This document shows, one piece after another, positions 16,603 to 25,633 of a stretch of DNA of 64,000 nucleotides (within the stretch, counting starts at the first letter, position 1; each line of letters starts with the position of its first letter). The notes under the pieces are model-generated. The model was not told where the DNA came from, searched no databases, and saw only the letters and a list, made by a program, of their open reading frames with translations. A program made the position numbers and the translations under genes. The stretch lies in contig OX639990.1 in the NCBI GenBank assembly GCA_951828535.1, positions 2,157,300-2,221,299 on the forward strand, in the 5' to 3' direction. Source of the DNA: an uncultured Candidatus Entotheonella sp. GTDB lineage: Bacteria; Tectomicrobia; Entotheonellia; Entotheonellales; Entotheonellaceae.

Positions 16603-18473
16603 CTCACGCTCCCTTCTTCAATGGCCATGCTGTTTTCCCACTCTTCCAAAAGCTGTTGCAACCGTTCCGAGGCGTCCCCTTGCCGGCTGCTGATGTCGGC
16701 AAGCTGCTGCCAATCGCTGGGGTCATGACGGGTGTCCAATTCGGCCTGCAGAGCGGCAATTTCGGCCTCGACCTGGGCGATCTCACGCTCGATGGAGCCC
16801 GGCGTGCGCCGTTTGACGCCGCGGCGCCGGGGAGGCAGCGGCGCTTTCTTGCGAACCTTGGCCACCGGGGCGGGTGACGGGGCCGTCATGGCCGCCTGGT
16901 AATCGGAATAATTGCCGGCGTGCGACGTGCACGCGCCGTCGTGGAGAAGCAGCAGCCGGTCGATGACGCGATCCAGAAAATAGCGGTCGTGCGACACGAT
17001 CAACAGGGTGCCGGGATAGTCCGCCAGGGCCTGCTCAAGCACCTCGCAGGCGGGGATGTCCAGGTGGTTGGTCGGCTCGTCAAGCACCAGCAGGTTGGCC
17101 TTGGTCAGCATCAGCTTCGCCAGCGCCACGCGGCTCTTCTGCCCGCCGCTCAGACTGCCGATAGTCTGCCACACCTCATCACCCGAAAACAGGAAGCGGC
17201 CCAGGTGACTCCGCATCTCGCCCTGCGTCCAATCCGGCGCCATCTGCCACACCTCGTCGAGGACAGTGCGCCGCGCTTGCAGACTGGCCAGTTCCTGATC
17301 GTAATACGCCACGGCAATGTTGCTGCCGACGCGCAGGGTGCCTTCGTCGGGCGTTTCCTGACCCGTCAGCAGGCGCAGCAGGGTGCTCTTGCCGGCCCCA
17401 TTGGGGCCCGTCAGGCCGACTTTCTCGCCGCGGTAGACGGTGAACGACAGGCGCCGCAACACCTCGCGCTGGCCGTAGCGCTTTTGCAGATTGCGGCACA
17501 CCAGCACCTCGTGGTTCTCGCGCCGGTTGGCGGTGAACTGCACGTTCAGGCGGCGTCCGTCGCCGCCCGGCCTTTCCAGCCGCTCGATGCGCCCCAGCAT
17601 CTTCTGACGGCTCTGCGCCTGCTTGGTCTTCTGCCCCGCCATGTTGCGACGGATGAATTCCTCGTGACGCTCGATCTCGGCCTGCTGCTGATCATAGGCC
17701 TTTCGCTGCTGCTCGCGGCGCAGCGCCTTGGCGGCCACGTAGGCGGAATAATTGCCGGCATAACGCTGCAAGCTGTGCTGCTCCAGCTCGACGATCTCAT
17801 CGACGGTGCGGTCGAGAAAATAGCGATCGTGCGACACGGCCACGACGGCACCCGCATAATCCCGCAGGACATCTTCCAGCCATTCCGTCGCCTGCACGTC
17901 GAGGTGGTTCGAGGGCTCGTCCAGCAGCAGCAGATCAGGCTCTTCCAGGAGCACGCGGGCCAGGGCGGCGATATTCTTCTGACCGCCGCTGAGGTGCCGA
18001 ACCGGTGTTTGCAACGCTTCGGGACGGAATCCCAGTCCCGACAGCGTGGCCTCGACGCGCGCCCGGATGGCATAGCCCTGCCGAGCATTGAACTCCTCCA
18101 TCAGCGCCCCGTAGCGTTGCATGTCGGCGTCGCTGGCCTGCTGGTGCGCCATGCGCGCTTCCAGGCGGGCCATTTCCGCCTGCATGTCCAGCAGGGGGCG
18201 GAACGCCTCGCACACCTCGTCGTACAGCGTCCGGTCGCCCTCCGCCGCCATTTCCTGAGTGAGGTAGCCGAGGCGCACCTGACGCGCCGTTTCGATGGCG
18301 CCGCGATCGGCGCTCATCACACCGCTGAGGAGATTGAGGAGGGTGCTTTTGCCGCTGCCGTTGGCGCCCACCAGGCCGATCTTGCATCCGGCTTCGATCT
18401 GCCAGGAAACATCTTGCAGAACCGGCACCCCGGCGAAGGTCTTGGTGATATTGCTTACACGCAGAAGAGTCAT
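16599..18473 (-). CDS. ABC-F family ATPase
   Basis: 624 residues with two ABC domains and no membrane segment. Domain 1 has GLVGANGSGKST near residue 34, the signature LSGGQKNIAALAR and the Walker B LLLLDEPSNHLD. A charged linker with QKTKQAQSRQKMLGRIERL follows (P-site tRNA interaction motif region), then domain 2 with GLTGPNGAGKST, LSGGQKSRVALAK and VLDEPTNHLD. The tail is coiled coil (EREIAQVEAEIAALQAELD), as in Uup/YheS-like members. Such proteins act on ribosomes (translation factors). Which subfamily this is remains open. Confidence 0.93.
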   Translation of the reverse strand: MTLLRVSNITKTFAGVPVLQDVSWQIEAGCKIGLVGANGSGKSTLLNLLSGVMSADRGAIETARQVRLGYLTQEMAAEGDRTLYDEVCEAFRPLLDMQAEMARLEARMAHQQASDADMQRYGALMEEFNARQGYAIRARVEATLSGLGFRPEALQTPVRHLSGGQKNIAALARVLLEEPDLLLLDEPSNHLDVQATEWLEDVLRDYAGAVVAVSHDRYFLDRTVDEIVELEQHSLQRYAGNYSAYVAAKALRREQQRKAYDQQQAEIERHEEFIRRNMAGQKTKQAQSRQKMLGRIERLERPGGDGRRLNVQFTANRRENHEVLVCRNLQKRYGQREVLRRLSFTVYRGEKVGLTGPNGAGKSTLLRLLTGQETPDEGTLRVGSNIAVAYYDQELASLQARRTVLDEVWQMAPDWTQGEMRSHLGRFLFSGDEVWQTIGSLSGGQKSRVALAKLMLTKANLLVLDEPTNHLDIPACEVLEQALADYPGTLLIVSHDRYFLDRVIDRLLLLHDGACTSHAGNYSDYQAAMTAPSPAPVAKVRKKAPLPPRRRGVKRRTPGSIEREIAQVEAEIAALQAELDTRHDPSDWQQLADISSRQGDASERLQQLLEEWENSMAIEEGSVS

Positions 18474-18753
18474 GGGTAGTCAGTCTAATTGACACCGGCG
18501 AGCAGCGTCAAGAACGGTGCCAACACACGCTTCGGCGTTGCGCCGGGCGGGGGGCGTGTCTATACTGGCGTCACTCCATCCATGTTCAGCCGTATCTATT
18601 GATTGGATGCCGCGAGGGCAGATTCGGTACCGCCAAACCGTTGGCGGGAGCGGCCTTTGGACCCTATCTCATTTGGATTTCCCCCTCTCCCCAATGAGGT
18701 GGAGGGGCAGGGAGGGGGAGCATGAGCCGGCATTTTCAAAAGGAGTACAAGGG

Positions 18754-19362
18754 ATGTCAGATTTCAGGCAGCAGCTATTCCACCAGTTCGTTGCCAACGG
18801 GGTGACGGACTGTATCGAGTCGTTCAAGACGCAGTACCAGGCCAAGCGGGAGAACCGCTTTCACCTTGACGGCATCACGTATGAGATCAGCACGCCGGCC
18901 ATCAACGGGGACGCCATTCAGCTGGAAATCAGCTCCAAAATTCCGCAGGACGATCTGGACCGGGAAGAGTTCACCAACTATTTCTCGGCCATTGGGGAAT
19001 TCCTCGCCAGCGACGCCAAGCGCCCAGAAGACATGGACATGGAAAACATCGTGCAACAGGAGGCGAACGGCGAGTCGACCAAGGAGCGGGATTACGTTCG
19101 GTTGCGCTATCGCTATGGCTTCGAGGAAATGTACGACAACGACACGATCACCGAGCGCATCGCCGCCGTGCAGAAGGACCCGGAGGCCCATCCGCTGCCG
19201 GAGATTCCCAACGTCAATACCCTGGCCGGTCGCGTGGTACTGTCATGCGTGGAGGAGTTCATGCGGCAGGAAGCAACGGAGCGCATGCAGCGCCTTATCG
19301 AGGCCAATCAGGAGGTACGGCAGACGTTCAGCAAAACCGATGCGGCCAAGATCGAGGAATAA
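18754..19362 (+). CDS. Acidic unknown protein, 202 residues
   Basis: The start is the ATG at 18754 with an AAGGAG site about 9 bases upstream; the upstream frame is not supported. The product begins MSDFRQQLFHQFVANGVTDC, is strongly acidic and mainly helical, and has no signal peptide. No family is recognised. It is convergent with cvpA, whose stop lies 17 bp further on. The 280 bp upstream hold no other gene. Confidence 0.65.
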   Translation: MSDFRQQLFHQFVANGVTDCIESFKTQYQAKRENRFHLDGITYEISTPAINGDAIQLEISSKIPQDDLDREEFTNYFSAIGEFLASDAKRPEDMDMENIVQQEANGESTKERDYVRLRYRYGFEEMYDNDTITERIAAVQKDPEAHPLPEIPNVNTLAGRVVLSCVEEFMRQEATERMQRLIEANQEVRQTFSKTDAAKIEE

Positions 19363-19378
19363 GCCGGAAACGCCGGCT

Positions 19379-20017
19379 CTATTGCGGCTCGGGCGCCGGG
19401 GCGCCATTGTCGGGGGCGGAATCATCCGGAGCGAACGGGTCTGGCACGTACGGCTCGACGACCTCCGGCAGCCCCAGCTCCGGGAGGGCGGGCAGTTGTT
19501 CCGGCGTGATGGGCGACTCTTCAAAGGCGCTAAGACTTTGCTGCAGGAGCGTCCTTTCCAGCAGGCCGGCAGTGTAGCCGAACGTCGGGCCCAGAATGGA
19601 CGTATGGGTCAACAGGATCGTCAGGTCAGGCAGGAATCTGTTGCCCACCAGGAACAGCAGGGAAACGAAGACGACGACCTTCAGCAGGCCAAAGCAGAAA
19701 CCCAGCAGCCGGTCGAGAATGGAAAGCCCCATCGCATGGGTCAACACCGCGCCCAATTTGACGAAGCCGACGAAGAGCACCACCGCGGCGATGAAGACCA
19801 GCGCCATGCCGACAACCTGCCGCACCCAGCTTTCACTGACGACCCCATCCAGGGCAACAAACACGTGGGGATAGGCGTACACTCCCAGCGCCACCACCAC
19901 CACAAAGCCCAGGAGCGACAGCATTTCCCGCAAGAACCCCCGAAACAGGCTCCAGATTCCGCTCAGGATCAAGACCACAATCATCGCCAAGTCGAACCAA
20001 TGGATACCACTGTCCAT
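19379..20017 (-). CDS. CvpA family membrane protein
   Basis: 212 residues with four predicted membrane segments (about 8-30, 33-53, 65-90, 100-125). The FRGFLREMLSLLGFVVVVAL region is typical of CvpA, the colicin V production and purine-biosynthesis-linked family. The C-terminal 60 residues are proline- and acid-rich (PELGLPEVVEPYVPDPFAPD). There is no purF neighbour, unlike in enterobacteria. Confidence 0.85.
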   Translation of the reverse strand: MDSGIHWFDLAMIVVLILSGIWSLFRGFLREMLSLLGFVVVVALGVYAYPHVFVALDGVVSESWVRQVVGMALVFIAAVVLFVGFVKLGAVLTHAMGLSILDRLLGFCFGLLKVVVFVSLLFLVGNRFLPDLTILLTHTSILGPTFGYTAGLLERTLLQQSLSAFEESPITPEQLPALPELGLPEVVEPYVPDPFAPDDSAPDNGAPAPEPQ

Positions 20018-20206
20018 GCGGCAAGCTCCGTCACCTTCGAGGGTTGGTTTGTGCAGCCAACGGCTTGCGTTACGCCGCGGCCAGCAGGCACGCTTGGGAG
20101 GGCTGCCAGTCTACCGCTTGCCCGCGGGGAGGTCAAACCGTCATCATGCCAACAACGCCGCGTAGGCGGGTTCTGCCCCACGGCATCACAGTAGAGGAGA
20201 AGACAG

Positions 20207-20743
20207 ATGAGCCGATTCTTTGGAGCCGTTACCCAGAATGGCTACGTCGTACGAGACATCCAGGCCGCCATGCGGCACTGGATCGAGGTGTTGGACGTTG
20301 GCCCGTGGTATTACGTCGAGCGCGCGCCCATCGTGGATTTTTCCTATAAGGGGACGCCCTCGCCTGCCGAGGTCTCGATTGCCCTGGCGAACTCGGGCAC
20401 GCTGCAAATCGAGCTTATCCAGCAACGCAACGACGGGCCGTCGATGTACCGCGATTTCCTGGAGGCGGGGCACGAGGGTCTGCAGCACGTTGCGTATTGG
20501 ACAACCACGTTCGAGGCCGACCTCGCGCGCGCCCTCGACGCCGGCTACGCCATCGGCCAGTCCGGGCGCGTCGGAGACCGGGGACCGTTTGTCTACTTCC
20601 AAACCGAGGGGCATCCCGGCACGGTGGTCGAGCTCTCGGACATCAGCGGCCCCAAGGGGCGGATGTTTCAGCGCATTGCCGAAGCCGCACGCGGCTGGGA
20701 CGGCACCGATCCCATTCGCACCGTCTGGCCGATGGACGAATAA
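20207..20743 (+). CDS. VOC family (glyoxalase-like) protein
   Basis: 178 residues, a single vicinal-oxygen-chelate unit with the beta-alpha-beta-beta-beta pattern. It begins FFGAVTQNGYVVRDIQAAM and has IELIQQRNDGPSMYRDFL and GLQHVAYWT; the His and Glu are candidate metal ligands (GTVVELSD at the end). Substrate unknown. The next gene is a SMP-30-type lactonase 26 bp downstream on the same strand, so both may act in one catabolic route. Confidence 0.85.
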   Translation: MSRFFGAVTQNGYVVRDIQAAMRHWIEVLDVGPWYYVERAPIVDFSYKGTPSPAEVSIALANSGTLQIELIQQRNDGPSMYRDFLEAGHEGLQHVAYWTTTFEADLARALDAGYAIGQSGRVGDRGPFVYFQTEGHPGTVVELSDISGPKGRMFQRIAEAARGWDGTDPIRTVWPMDE

Positions 20744-20769
20744 AACGAGGCAAGAGAGGAGGAGGTGTC

Positions 20770-21630
20770 ATGGGTGATCCGCTCAGCAGAATTCTGGCAA
20801 CAACAGAAGCCGAGCAGCTGGCCACGGGATTTGGCTTCACGGAAGGGCCGACCTGGCATCCCGACGGCTTTTACTATTTCGTGGACCTGCCCAACAACCG
20901 GCTGCACCGCCTGATCCCGGGACAAGCACCGGAAACGGTGCGTGAGAACACCGGCGAAGGCAACGGCACGACGTTCGACCTGCAAGGCCGCTTACTCATG
21001 TGCGAAGGCGGCAACCGCCGGGTCACCCGCATGACAGCCGACAGCCAAGTCGAGACGGTTGCCGAGCGCTATGAGGGTCGGCGCCTGAACCGGCCCAATG
21101 ACGTGGTGTGCGCATCGGACGGCAGCATTTACTTCACCGACCCCGGTCTGCGCGTCCCCTTTGCGGCGCGCGAGTGCCCCTATTCGGGGGTATATCGAAT
21201 CGCAACCGACGGCGCCATGACCCTGGTGGCGGACTGCGAGTATCCGAACGGTCTGGCCTTTTCGCCCGACGAGAAAACCCTATACGTCTCCAATACGCGC
21301 TGGGGAGCCTACATTCACGCCATCGAAATCGGGGCGGATGGTCTCATGGTGCGTCGGCAGATGTTCGCCGACATGTCGTCCGTGGAGACCGACGGCGTGC
21401 CGGACGGCATGAAGGTGGACGTGGAAGGCAACGTCTACTGCACCGGTCCGGGCGGCACCTGGGTGTTCGCTCCCGACGGCACCCGGCTGGGCATCATTCG
21501 CACCCCGGAGATCCCGGCGAATCTGCTGTTCGGCGGCCCCGACCGGCAGACGATCTTCTTCACGGCCCGAACCTCCGTCTACGCCCTGCGCAGCAAAATA
21601 CCCGGCCTGCCGCATCCGTGGACGCGGTAG
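20770..21630 (+). CDS. SMP-30/gluconolactonase-family protein
   Basis: 286 residues from the ATG at 20770, with a strong AGGAGGAGG site. It is a six-bladed propeller with the metal-site motifs FTEGPTWHPDG (Glu), GRRLNRPNDVVCASDGSIYF (Asn and the Asp-rich turn) and SNTRW, and PDGMKVDVEGNVYCTGPGG carrying the catalytic Asp. These are typical of gluconolactonase and lactone hydrolases acting with Ca or Zn. It is located with a VOC gene, suggesting a small catabolic unit. Confidence 0.88.
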   Translation: MGDPLSRILATTEAEQLATGFGFTEGPTWHPDGFYYFVDLPNNRLHRLIPGQAPETVRENTGEGNGTTFDLQGRLLMCEGGNRRVTRMTADSQVETVAERYEGRRLNRPNDVVCASDGSIYFTDPGLRVPFAARECPYSGVYRIATDGAMTLVADCEYPNGLAFSPDEKTLYVSNTRWGAYIHAIEIGADGLMVRRQMFADMSSVETDGVPDGMKVDVEGNVYCTGPGGTWVFAPDGTRLGIIRTPEIPANLLFGGPDRQTIFFTARTSVYALRSKIPGLPHPWTR

Positions 21631-21652
21631 CTATTTTCGTATCAAGCCGTAG

Positions 21653-21678
21653 GTCGGATTAGCGAATCATAATCCGAC
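21653..21678. repeat. REP-like palindrome 2
   Basis: 26 bp with arms GTCGGATTA and TAATCCGAC around GCGAATCA, between the SMP-30 and NYN genes. Same family as the units at 13336 and 49724. Confidence 0.75.
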
Positions 21679-21705
21679 ATTCCACATACACGAAGGTGAG
21701 GCGGC

Positions 21706-22335
21706 ATGGACCGCGTCTTCATTTATTGGGACAACTCGAACATCTTCCACGAAGCGCAGCGATTGGCCGAGGAGGGCTCGGAAGGCCCCAATGCGCGCTA
21801 TCGCATTCGAGTGCACTTTGACAACATGCTGCGGCTGGCGCACGCGGACCGGACCATTGAGCGGGCCTTGGCAGTAGGTTCGGTGCCGCCGGAGATGCGG
21901 CAACTGTGGAACCGGATGGAAAGCAACGGAATTGAAGTCAGATTATTCGACCGCGGCAGCCGGGAACGGGGTGAACAGGAAATGCCCGACCGCCTCCTGC
22001 AATTGCGGATGCTCGAAGATGCCCTGGATTACAACGGCAGCCCCGGCATTGTGGTCCTGCTTACCGGCGACGGCGCCGGCTATCTGGAAGGAGCCGGTTT
22101 TCACAGCACCCTGGAACGCATGCACCGGCGCAGTTGGCGTATAGAGATCCTGTCCTGGGTGCACGCCTGTAATCAACGTATGCGCCGCTGGGCTGAGAAC
22201 AATGGCGTCTTCGTGCCCCTGGACGACTTCTACGACGCCATCACCTTTATGGAACCCTCCCGACCTGGCTTCGAGCTCGCCCAATCCCGCGACGCCGCTC
22301 CCCTCGATTTGTCCCGCCGCCTGATGACATCGTGA
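21706..22335 (+). CDS. NYN/PIN-like domain protein (LabA/DUF88 type)
   Basis: 209 residues. The start MDRVFIYWDNSNIFHEAQRL holds the first acidic residue and Asn of the NYN fold. EMPDRLLQLRMLEDALDY and VVLLTGDGAGY supply the further Asp residues of the metal site. NYN proteins are PIN-like RNases or RNA-binding proteins. The gene is convergent with panC, which ends 5 bp away. The natural target is unknown. Confidence 0.83.
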   Translation: MDRVFIYWDNSNIFHEAQRLAEEGSEGPNARYRIRVHFDNMLRLAHADRTIERALAVGSVPPEMRQLWNRMESNGIEVRLFDRGSRERGEQEMPDRLLQLRMLEDALDYNGSPGIVVLLTGDGAGYLEGAGFHSTLERMHRRSWRIEILSWVHACNQRMRRWAENNGVFVPLDDFYDAITFMEPSRPGFELAQSRDAAPLDLSRRLMTS

Positions 22336-22339
22336 CTCG

Positions 22340-23218
22340 CTAATCGGCGCAGGCGGGCTCTCCCACCGTGAGGTTATCGATCAGCCGCACCTCGTCGACG
22401 AAGGCCGCCAGCGACAGCAGAGCCGCCCCCCGGCTTGACCGGGGGGCGGCGGCCTCCACGACGTCCAACTCCGCCAGCGTTTCCGGGTGCGCGACGCTGA
22501 CGTAATCGATCCGCGCCATCGGCGTGGCGTTAACCACCGTCCGCATCACAGCCCGCAGCGCCTCCGCCTGACTCTCTCCCTGCGCGAAGGCGTCGCTGCC
22601 GGCCTGCAAGGCGCGAAACAGGCAGGTGGCGTGCGGGCGCACTTGCGGGGACAGCAGGACGTTGCGCGAGCTCATGGCGAGGCCGTCCGGCTCCCGCACG
22701 GTGGGACAACTGACCACCGTCAGCGGGAAATTCAGGTCCTCCACCAGGTGCTTGACGACCGCCACCTGCTGGGCGTCCTTCTGCCCGAAGTAGACGCGCT
22801 GTGGTTGAAACACGTTCATCAGCTTGGCGACCACGGTGGCCACGCCGCGAAAATGGCCGGGCCGCGCGGCGCCCTCCAACGGGCGGGACACTTCTTCCAC
22901 ATGAATATAGGTCTGGTAGCCAGGGGGATAAACCAACTCCGGGGGCGGCGTCCAGACCAAGTCGACGCCCTCCTGTTTCAGCAGAGCAAGGTCGCGTTCG
23001 GGGTCGCGCGGGTAGGTTGCCAGGTCGTCAGGGTTTTGAAACTGAGCCGGGTTGACGAAGATGCTGACACCGACGCGGCTGTTGTCGCGGCGGGCTTGGC
23101 GCACCAGGCTGAGGTGCCCCTCGTGCAGGAATCCCATGGTAGGCACGAGGCCCCAGGTGGCCGAGGGGTCAGCATGGCGCGCGCGACGGACGGCAGCGAT
23201 GTCCGCAACAACCTGCAT
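22340..23218 (-). CDS. panC: Pantothenate synthetase
   Basis: 292 residues. It ligates pantoate and beta-alanine with ATP in coenzyme A synthesis. Family motifs are PTMGFLHEGHLSLVRQAR (the HIGH-like loop), SIFVNPAQF, YFGQKDAQQVAVVKHLV, and VSCPTVREPDGLAMSSRNVLL with the KMSKS-like part. Length is normal. panB is not adjacent; the upstream neighbour, 11 bp away on the same strand, is an LLM oxidoreductase. Confidence 0.96.
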   Translation of the reverse strand: MQVVADIAAVRRARHADPSATWGLVPTMGFLHEGHLSLVRQARRDNSRVGVSIFVNPAQFQNPDDLATYPRDPERDLALLKQEGVDLVWTPPPELVYPPGYQTYIHVEEVSRPLEGAARPGHFRGVATVVAKLMNVFQPQRVYFGQKDAQQVAVVKHLVEDLNFPLTVVSCPTVREPDGLAMSSRNVLLSPQVRPHATCLFRALQAGSDAFAQGESQAEALRAVMRTVVNATPMARIDYVSVAHPETLAELDVVEAAAPRSSRGAALLSLAAFVDEVRLIDNLTVGEPACAD

Positions 23219-23229
23219 ACGGCGCCCCG

Positions 23230-24324
23230 CTACCCGGCCACACTGGCCGTCTGGGCGCGGAAATGCGGCATCACCTGCGTGCCGAACAGTTCGAGGGCGC
23301 GCATGACCTTGGCGTGCGGCACGCCGGGAAAACCGAATTGGGCAAACACGCGATGGATGCCGCGCTGCTCGATCAGCGCCAAGCGCTCGCTGACCACCTC
23401 CGGCGTGCCGATGAGCGGCGGCATGACGGCCTGGCCGGGTTCCGCCGAACGGTCTCGGTCGCGCTGCCGGTTGGCCCAGAACTCGTAGCCCGGCGGCAGG
23501 TTGCCGTCGCGGTCGGTCGGCATGCCGATGGGCGCCCCGGTGGTGCCGATGCTGCTCATCACGCGACTGTGGAAGTCCTCAAGCCCCCGGATGTCGCCCT
23601 GCGCCTCGTCCATCGTCGGCGCCACGTACACCCGGCTGGCCACCGGCAGGTCGATGTGGGCGTGCTCGTGGCCGAATGCCTCCATTTTGTCGTGCCACAG
23701 CTTGACGACCTGCGGCGCCTGTCCCATCACGTCGGTGGGGCCGCCGACGATAATTGGAATGCGGCGGCTGGCGGCAAACTCGACGCTGGTCGGGCTGGTG
23801 CTGACGGCGATATACAGCGGCGGGTGCGGCTTCTGCACCGGCTTGGGCAGCACCCAGAGGTCGTCCACGTGCGTGTATTTGCCGTGAAAGGTGAGGCGCT
23901 CCTCCGTCCAGGCGCGCGTGATGACCTCAAGCGATTCGTGAAACCGCTCGCGCGCCTCGTTGATCGGCACGCCGAGGCCGTCGAACTCCTGCCGCTGATA
24001 GCCGCTGCCGATGCCGAAATTGAGCCGCCCGTTGCTGAGGATGTCCAGCGTCGCCGCCTCTTCCGCGGCGATGATCGGGTTGTGGAAGGGCAGGATGCTA
24101 ATTGCCGTGCCGATGCGCACCTGCTTGGTCCGCGCCGCAATCGCGCCCATCCACGTGTTGATCCCCGAAACCAGCCCATGCCGCGAGAAGTGATGCTCCC
24201 CGACCCACACCTCGTCAAACCCCAGTTGGTCCACCAGCTCGATGCGCTCCAGCGTTTCGTGAAACAGCCGCGGCTCCGTATCGCTCTCGTGAAACGGAAT
24301 GATGGTAAAGAACCCGAATTTCAT
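23230..24324 (-). CDS. LLM-class flavin-dependent oxidoreductase
   Basis: 364 residues with the TIM-barrel of the luciferase-like monooxygenase family: ERIELVDQLGFDEVWVGEHHF, then LPFHNPIIAAEEAATLDIL and SNGRLNFGIGSGYQRQEFDG. It uses FMNH2 or F420 to oxidise an unknown substrate. The protein resembles bacterial luciferase alpha-like members with the C-terminal GTPEVVSERLALIEQRGI segment. It precedes panC by 11 bp on the same strand, which may be incidental. Confidence 0.9.
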   Translation of the reverse strand: MKFGFFTIIPFHESDTEPRLFHETLERIELVDQLGFDEVWVGEHHFSRHGLVSGINTWMGAIAARTKQVRIGTAISILPFHNPIIAAEEAATLDILSNGRLNFGIGSGYQRQEFDGLGVPINEARERFHESLEVITRAWTEERLTFHGKYTHVDDLWVLPKPVQKPHPPLYIAVSTSPTSVEFAASRRIPIIVGGPTDVMGQAPQVVKLWHDKMEAFGHEHAHIDLPVASRVYVAPTMDEAQGDIRGLEDFHSRVMSSIGTTGAPIGMPTDRDGNLPPGYEFWANRQRDRDRSAEPGQAVMPPLIGTPEVVSERLALIEQRGIHRVFAQFGFPGVPHAKVMRALELFGTQVMPHFRAQTASVAG

Positions 24325-24349
24325 GAGATTACCCCCTCAGCCAATTGGT

Positions 24350-25633
24350 TCAAGATGAGATATTCGCCTCGTTATGCAGCGGCGCATAAATCGTCAGCAG
24401 GAGTTCTGCATCATCGATAAGCCGGTACTCCGGCTCCTTGCCTGACAAGCGCGTGCTGTTGTCCAGAATGATCGGCACACCTTCGCCCCGTTTTTCCATT
24501 ATGTTCTTGCGGTCCGTGATGAGCCAGGGGTCGTCGGGTGCCGGGCACTTCGCCAGCAGGCTGCATACGGCCTCATTGCGGGCGGACTGCCGGTAGCGGA
24601 GGCTGTCGATTGTCAACGAGTTAGCGATGGCGCCGGGGGAGTAGATTTCCAGGCGATTATCGAACAATCGCAATCGAATCTTGGAACCGTAAACCGAGTA
24701 ATCCCGGTGAGCAACGGCATTGGTAACGGCCTCAAACACGGCGGTCATGTCGTATTGCGGGCGGTCGATTCGGCCCATGGTCTTGACGGCAGCCGTCTTC
24801 ATGTTCTTGGCCACGAAGCGGCACGCTTCAACGATCTGACGATCCAATGGCCCGGATACATCTACGGCATCGAGTTGATAAGGATCCTCGCCCGAACCCG
24901 TGCGGATTTCGTCACCCCGGTAGGCAACCGCCTGCACATAGGCGTTGGGAAGCCAGCGGCGGGGCTCCTCGCTTGCCATCAACACACCGGCGACCGTCGG
25001 CCTCATTGCCCCTGCTTCATCGGCTCCCACCATGCCAAGCTTGCGCAAATAAGTGTCCCGGTCATCGTCGGAGCGCGGCGTGCGAAATCGCTGCCACAGG
25101 TCAGGCGCCAAATCCTCAACCCGCGCACTGGCGACAATTTGCTCGTCGAAGCGAATCATGCGGGTCTGGCTGCGTTGCTGGAACATTCTGGCAAGGTACT
25201 CAGTGGACATGGGCCGCTTCGATTCTGCTATACGGTGCAGGAAACCGCCGGGGCTTCGGTGCACGAACAGGCTGCGGGGGATGTCCACCTTGATAACCAT
25301 TGCCTCCACCCCTGAGCTTGAGGGCAGCGACAATCGGTCTAATACGAAGTCTTCAATTGGCGGGTCGATGGAATCCGAACATACCTCCCGGACGAGTTTG
25401 GTCACCAAGTCAAGACGACCGGCGGGAATGCCCACGATCTCGCGGGTGGCGTCCTCGACACCGAAAACAAACACGCCGCCTCGGCTGTTTGCGAATGCGG
25501 CAAAGCCGTCAGCAAGGCTGTCCCGGTGGGGGCCTATAATCCTGTTGCCGCTGAAGCGCACCTCCTTGAATTCCAGGAAGGTGCTTTCGCCGAGACGAAT
25601 TTTGTCCAGCAATTCCTTCTTGCTGTCAAACAT
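24350..25633 (-). CDS. AlbA_2 (Schlafen-type) DNA-binding / HATPase_c_4 protein
   Basis: 427 residues. The N-terminal AlbA_2 domain has ESTFLEFKEVRFSGNRI, then DGFAAFANSRGGVFVFGVED. The middle carries a GHKL-like ATPase core (AVFEAVTNAVAHRDYSVYGS; LEIYSPGAI; KRGEGVPII). Such proteins are annotated as ATP-dependent regulators or RecG-like and are common in defence islands. Its start overlaps the end of the trlF-type gene upstream by 8 bp, so the two are translated together. A regulator or partner role in the same system is inferred. Confidence 0.88.
   Translation of the reverse strand: MFDSKKELLDKIRLGESTFLEFKEVRFSGNRIIGPHRDSLADGFAAFANSRGGVFVFGVEDATREIVGIPAGRLDLVTKLVREVCSDSIDPPIEDFVLDRLSLPSSSGVEAMVIKVDIPRSLFVHRSPGGFLHRIAESKRPMSTEYLARMFQQRSQTRMIRFDEQIVASARVEDLAPDLWQRFRTPRSDDDRDTYLRKLGMVGADEAGAMRPTVAGVLMASEEPRRWLPNAYVQAVAYRGDEIRTGSGEDPYQLDAVDVSGPLDRQIVEACRFVAKNMKTAAVKTMGRIDRPQYDMTAVFEAVTNAVAHRDYSVYGSKIRLRLFDNRLEIYSPGAIANSLTIDSLRYRQSARNEAVCSLLAKCPAPDDPWLITDRKNIMEKRGEGVPIILDNSTRLSGKEPEYRLIDDAELLLTIYAPLHNEANISS

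Noticed and set aside
16920-18479. 519-codon plus-strand open frame opposite the ABC-F gene
   Set aside because: It is the antisense shadow of a strongly conserved ABC-F coding sequence in high-GC DNA; its composition (His, Gln, Leu, Arg rich) has no family character.
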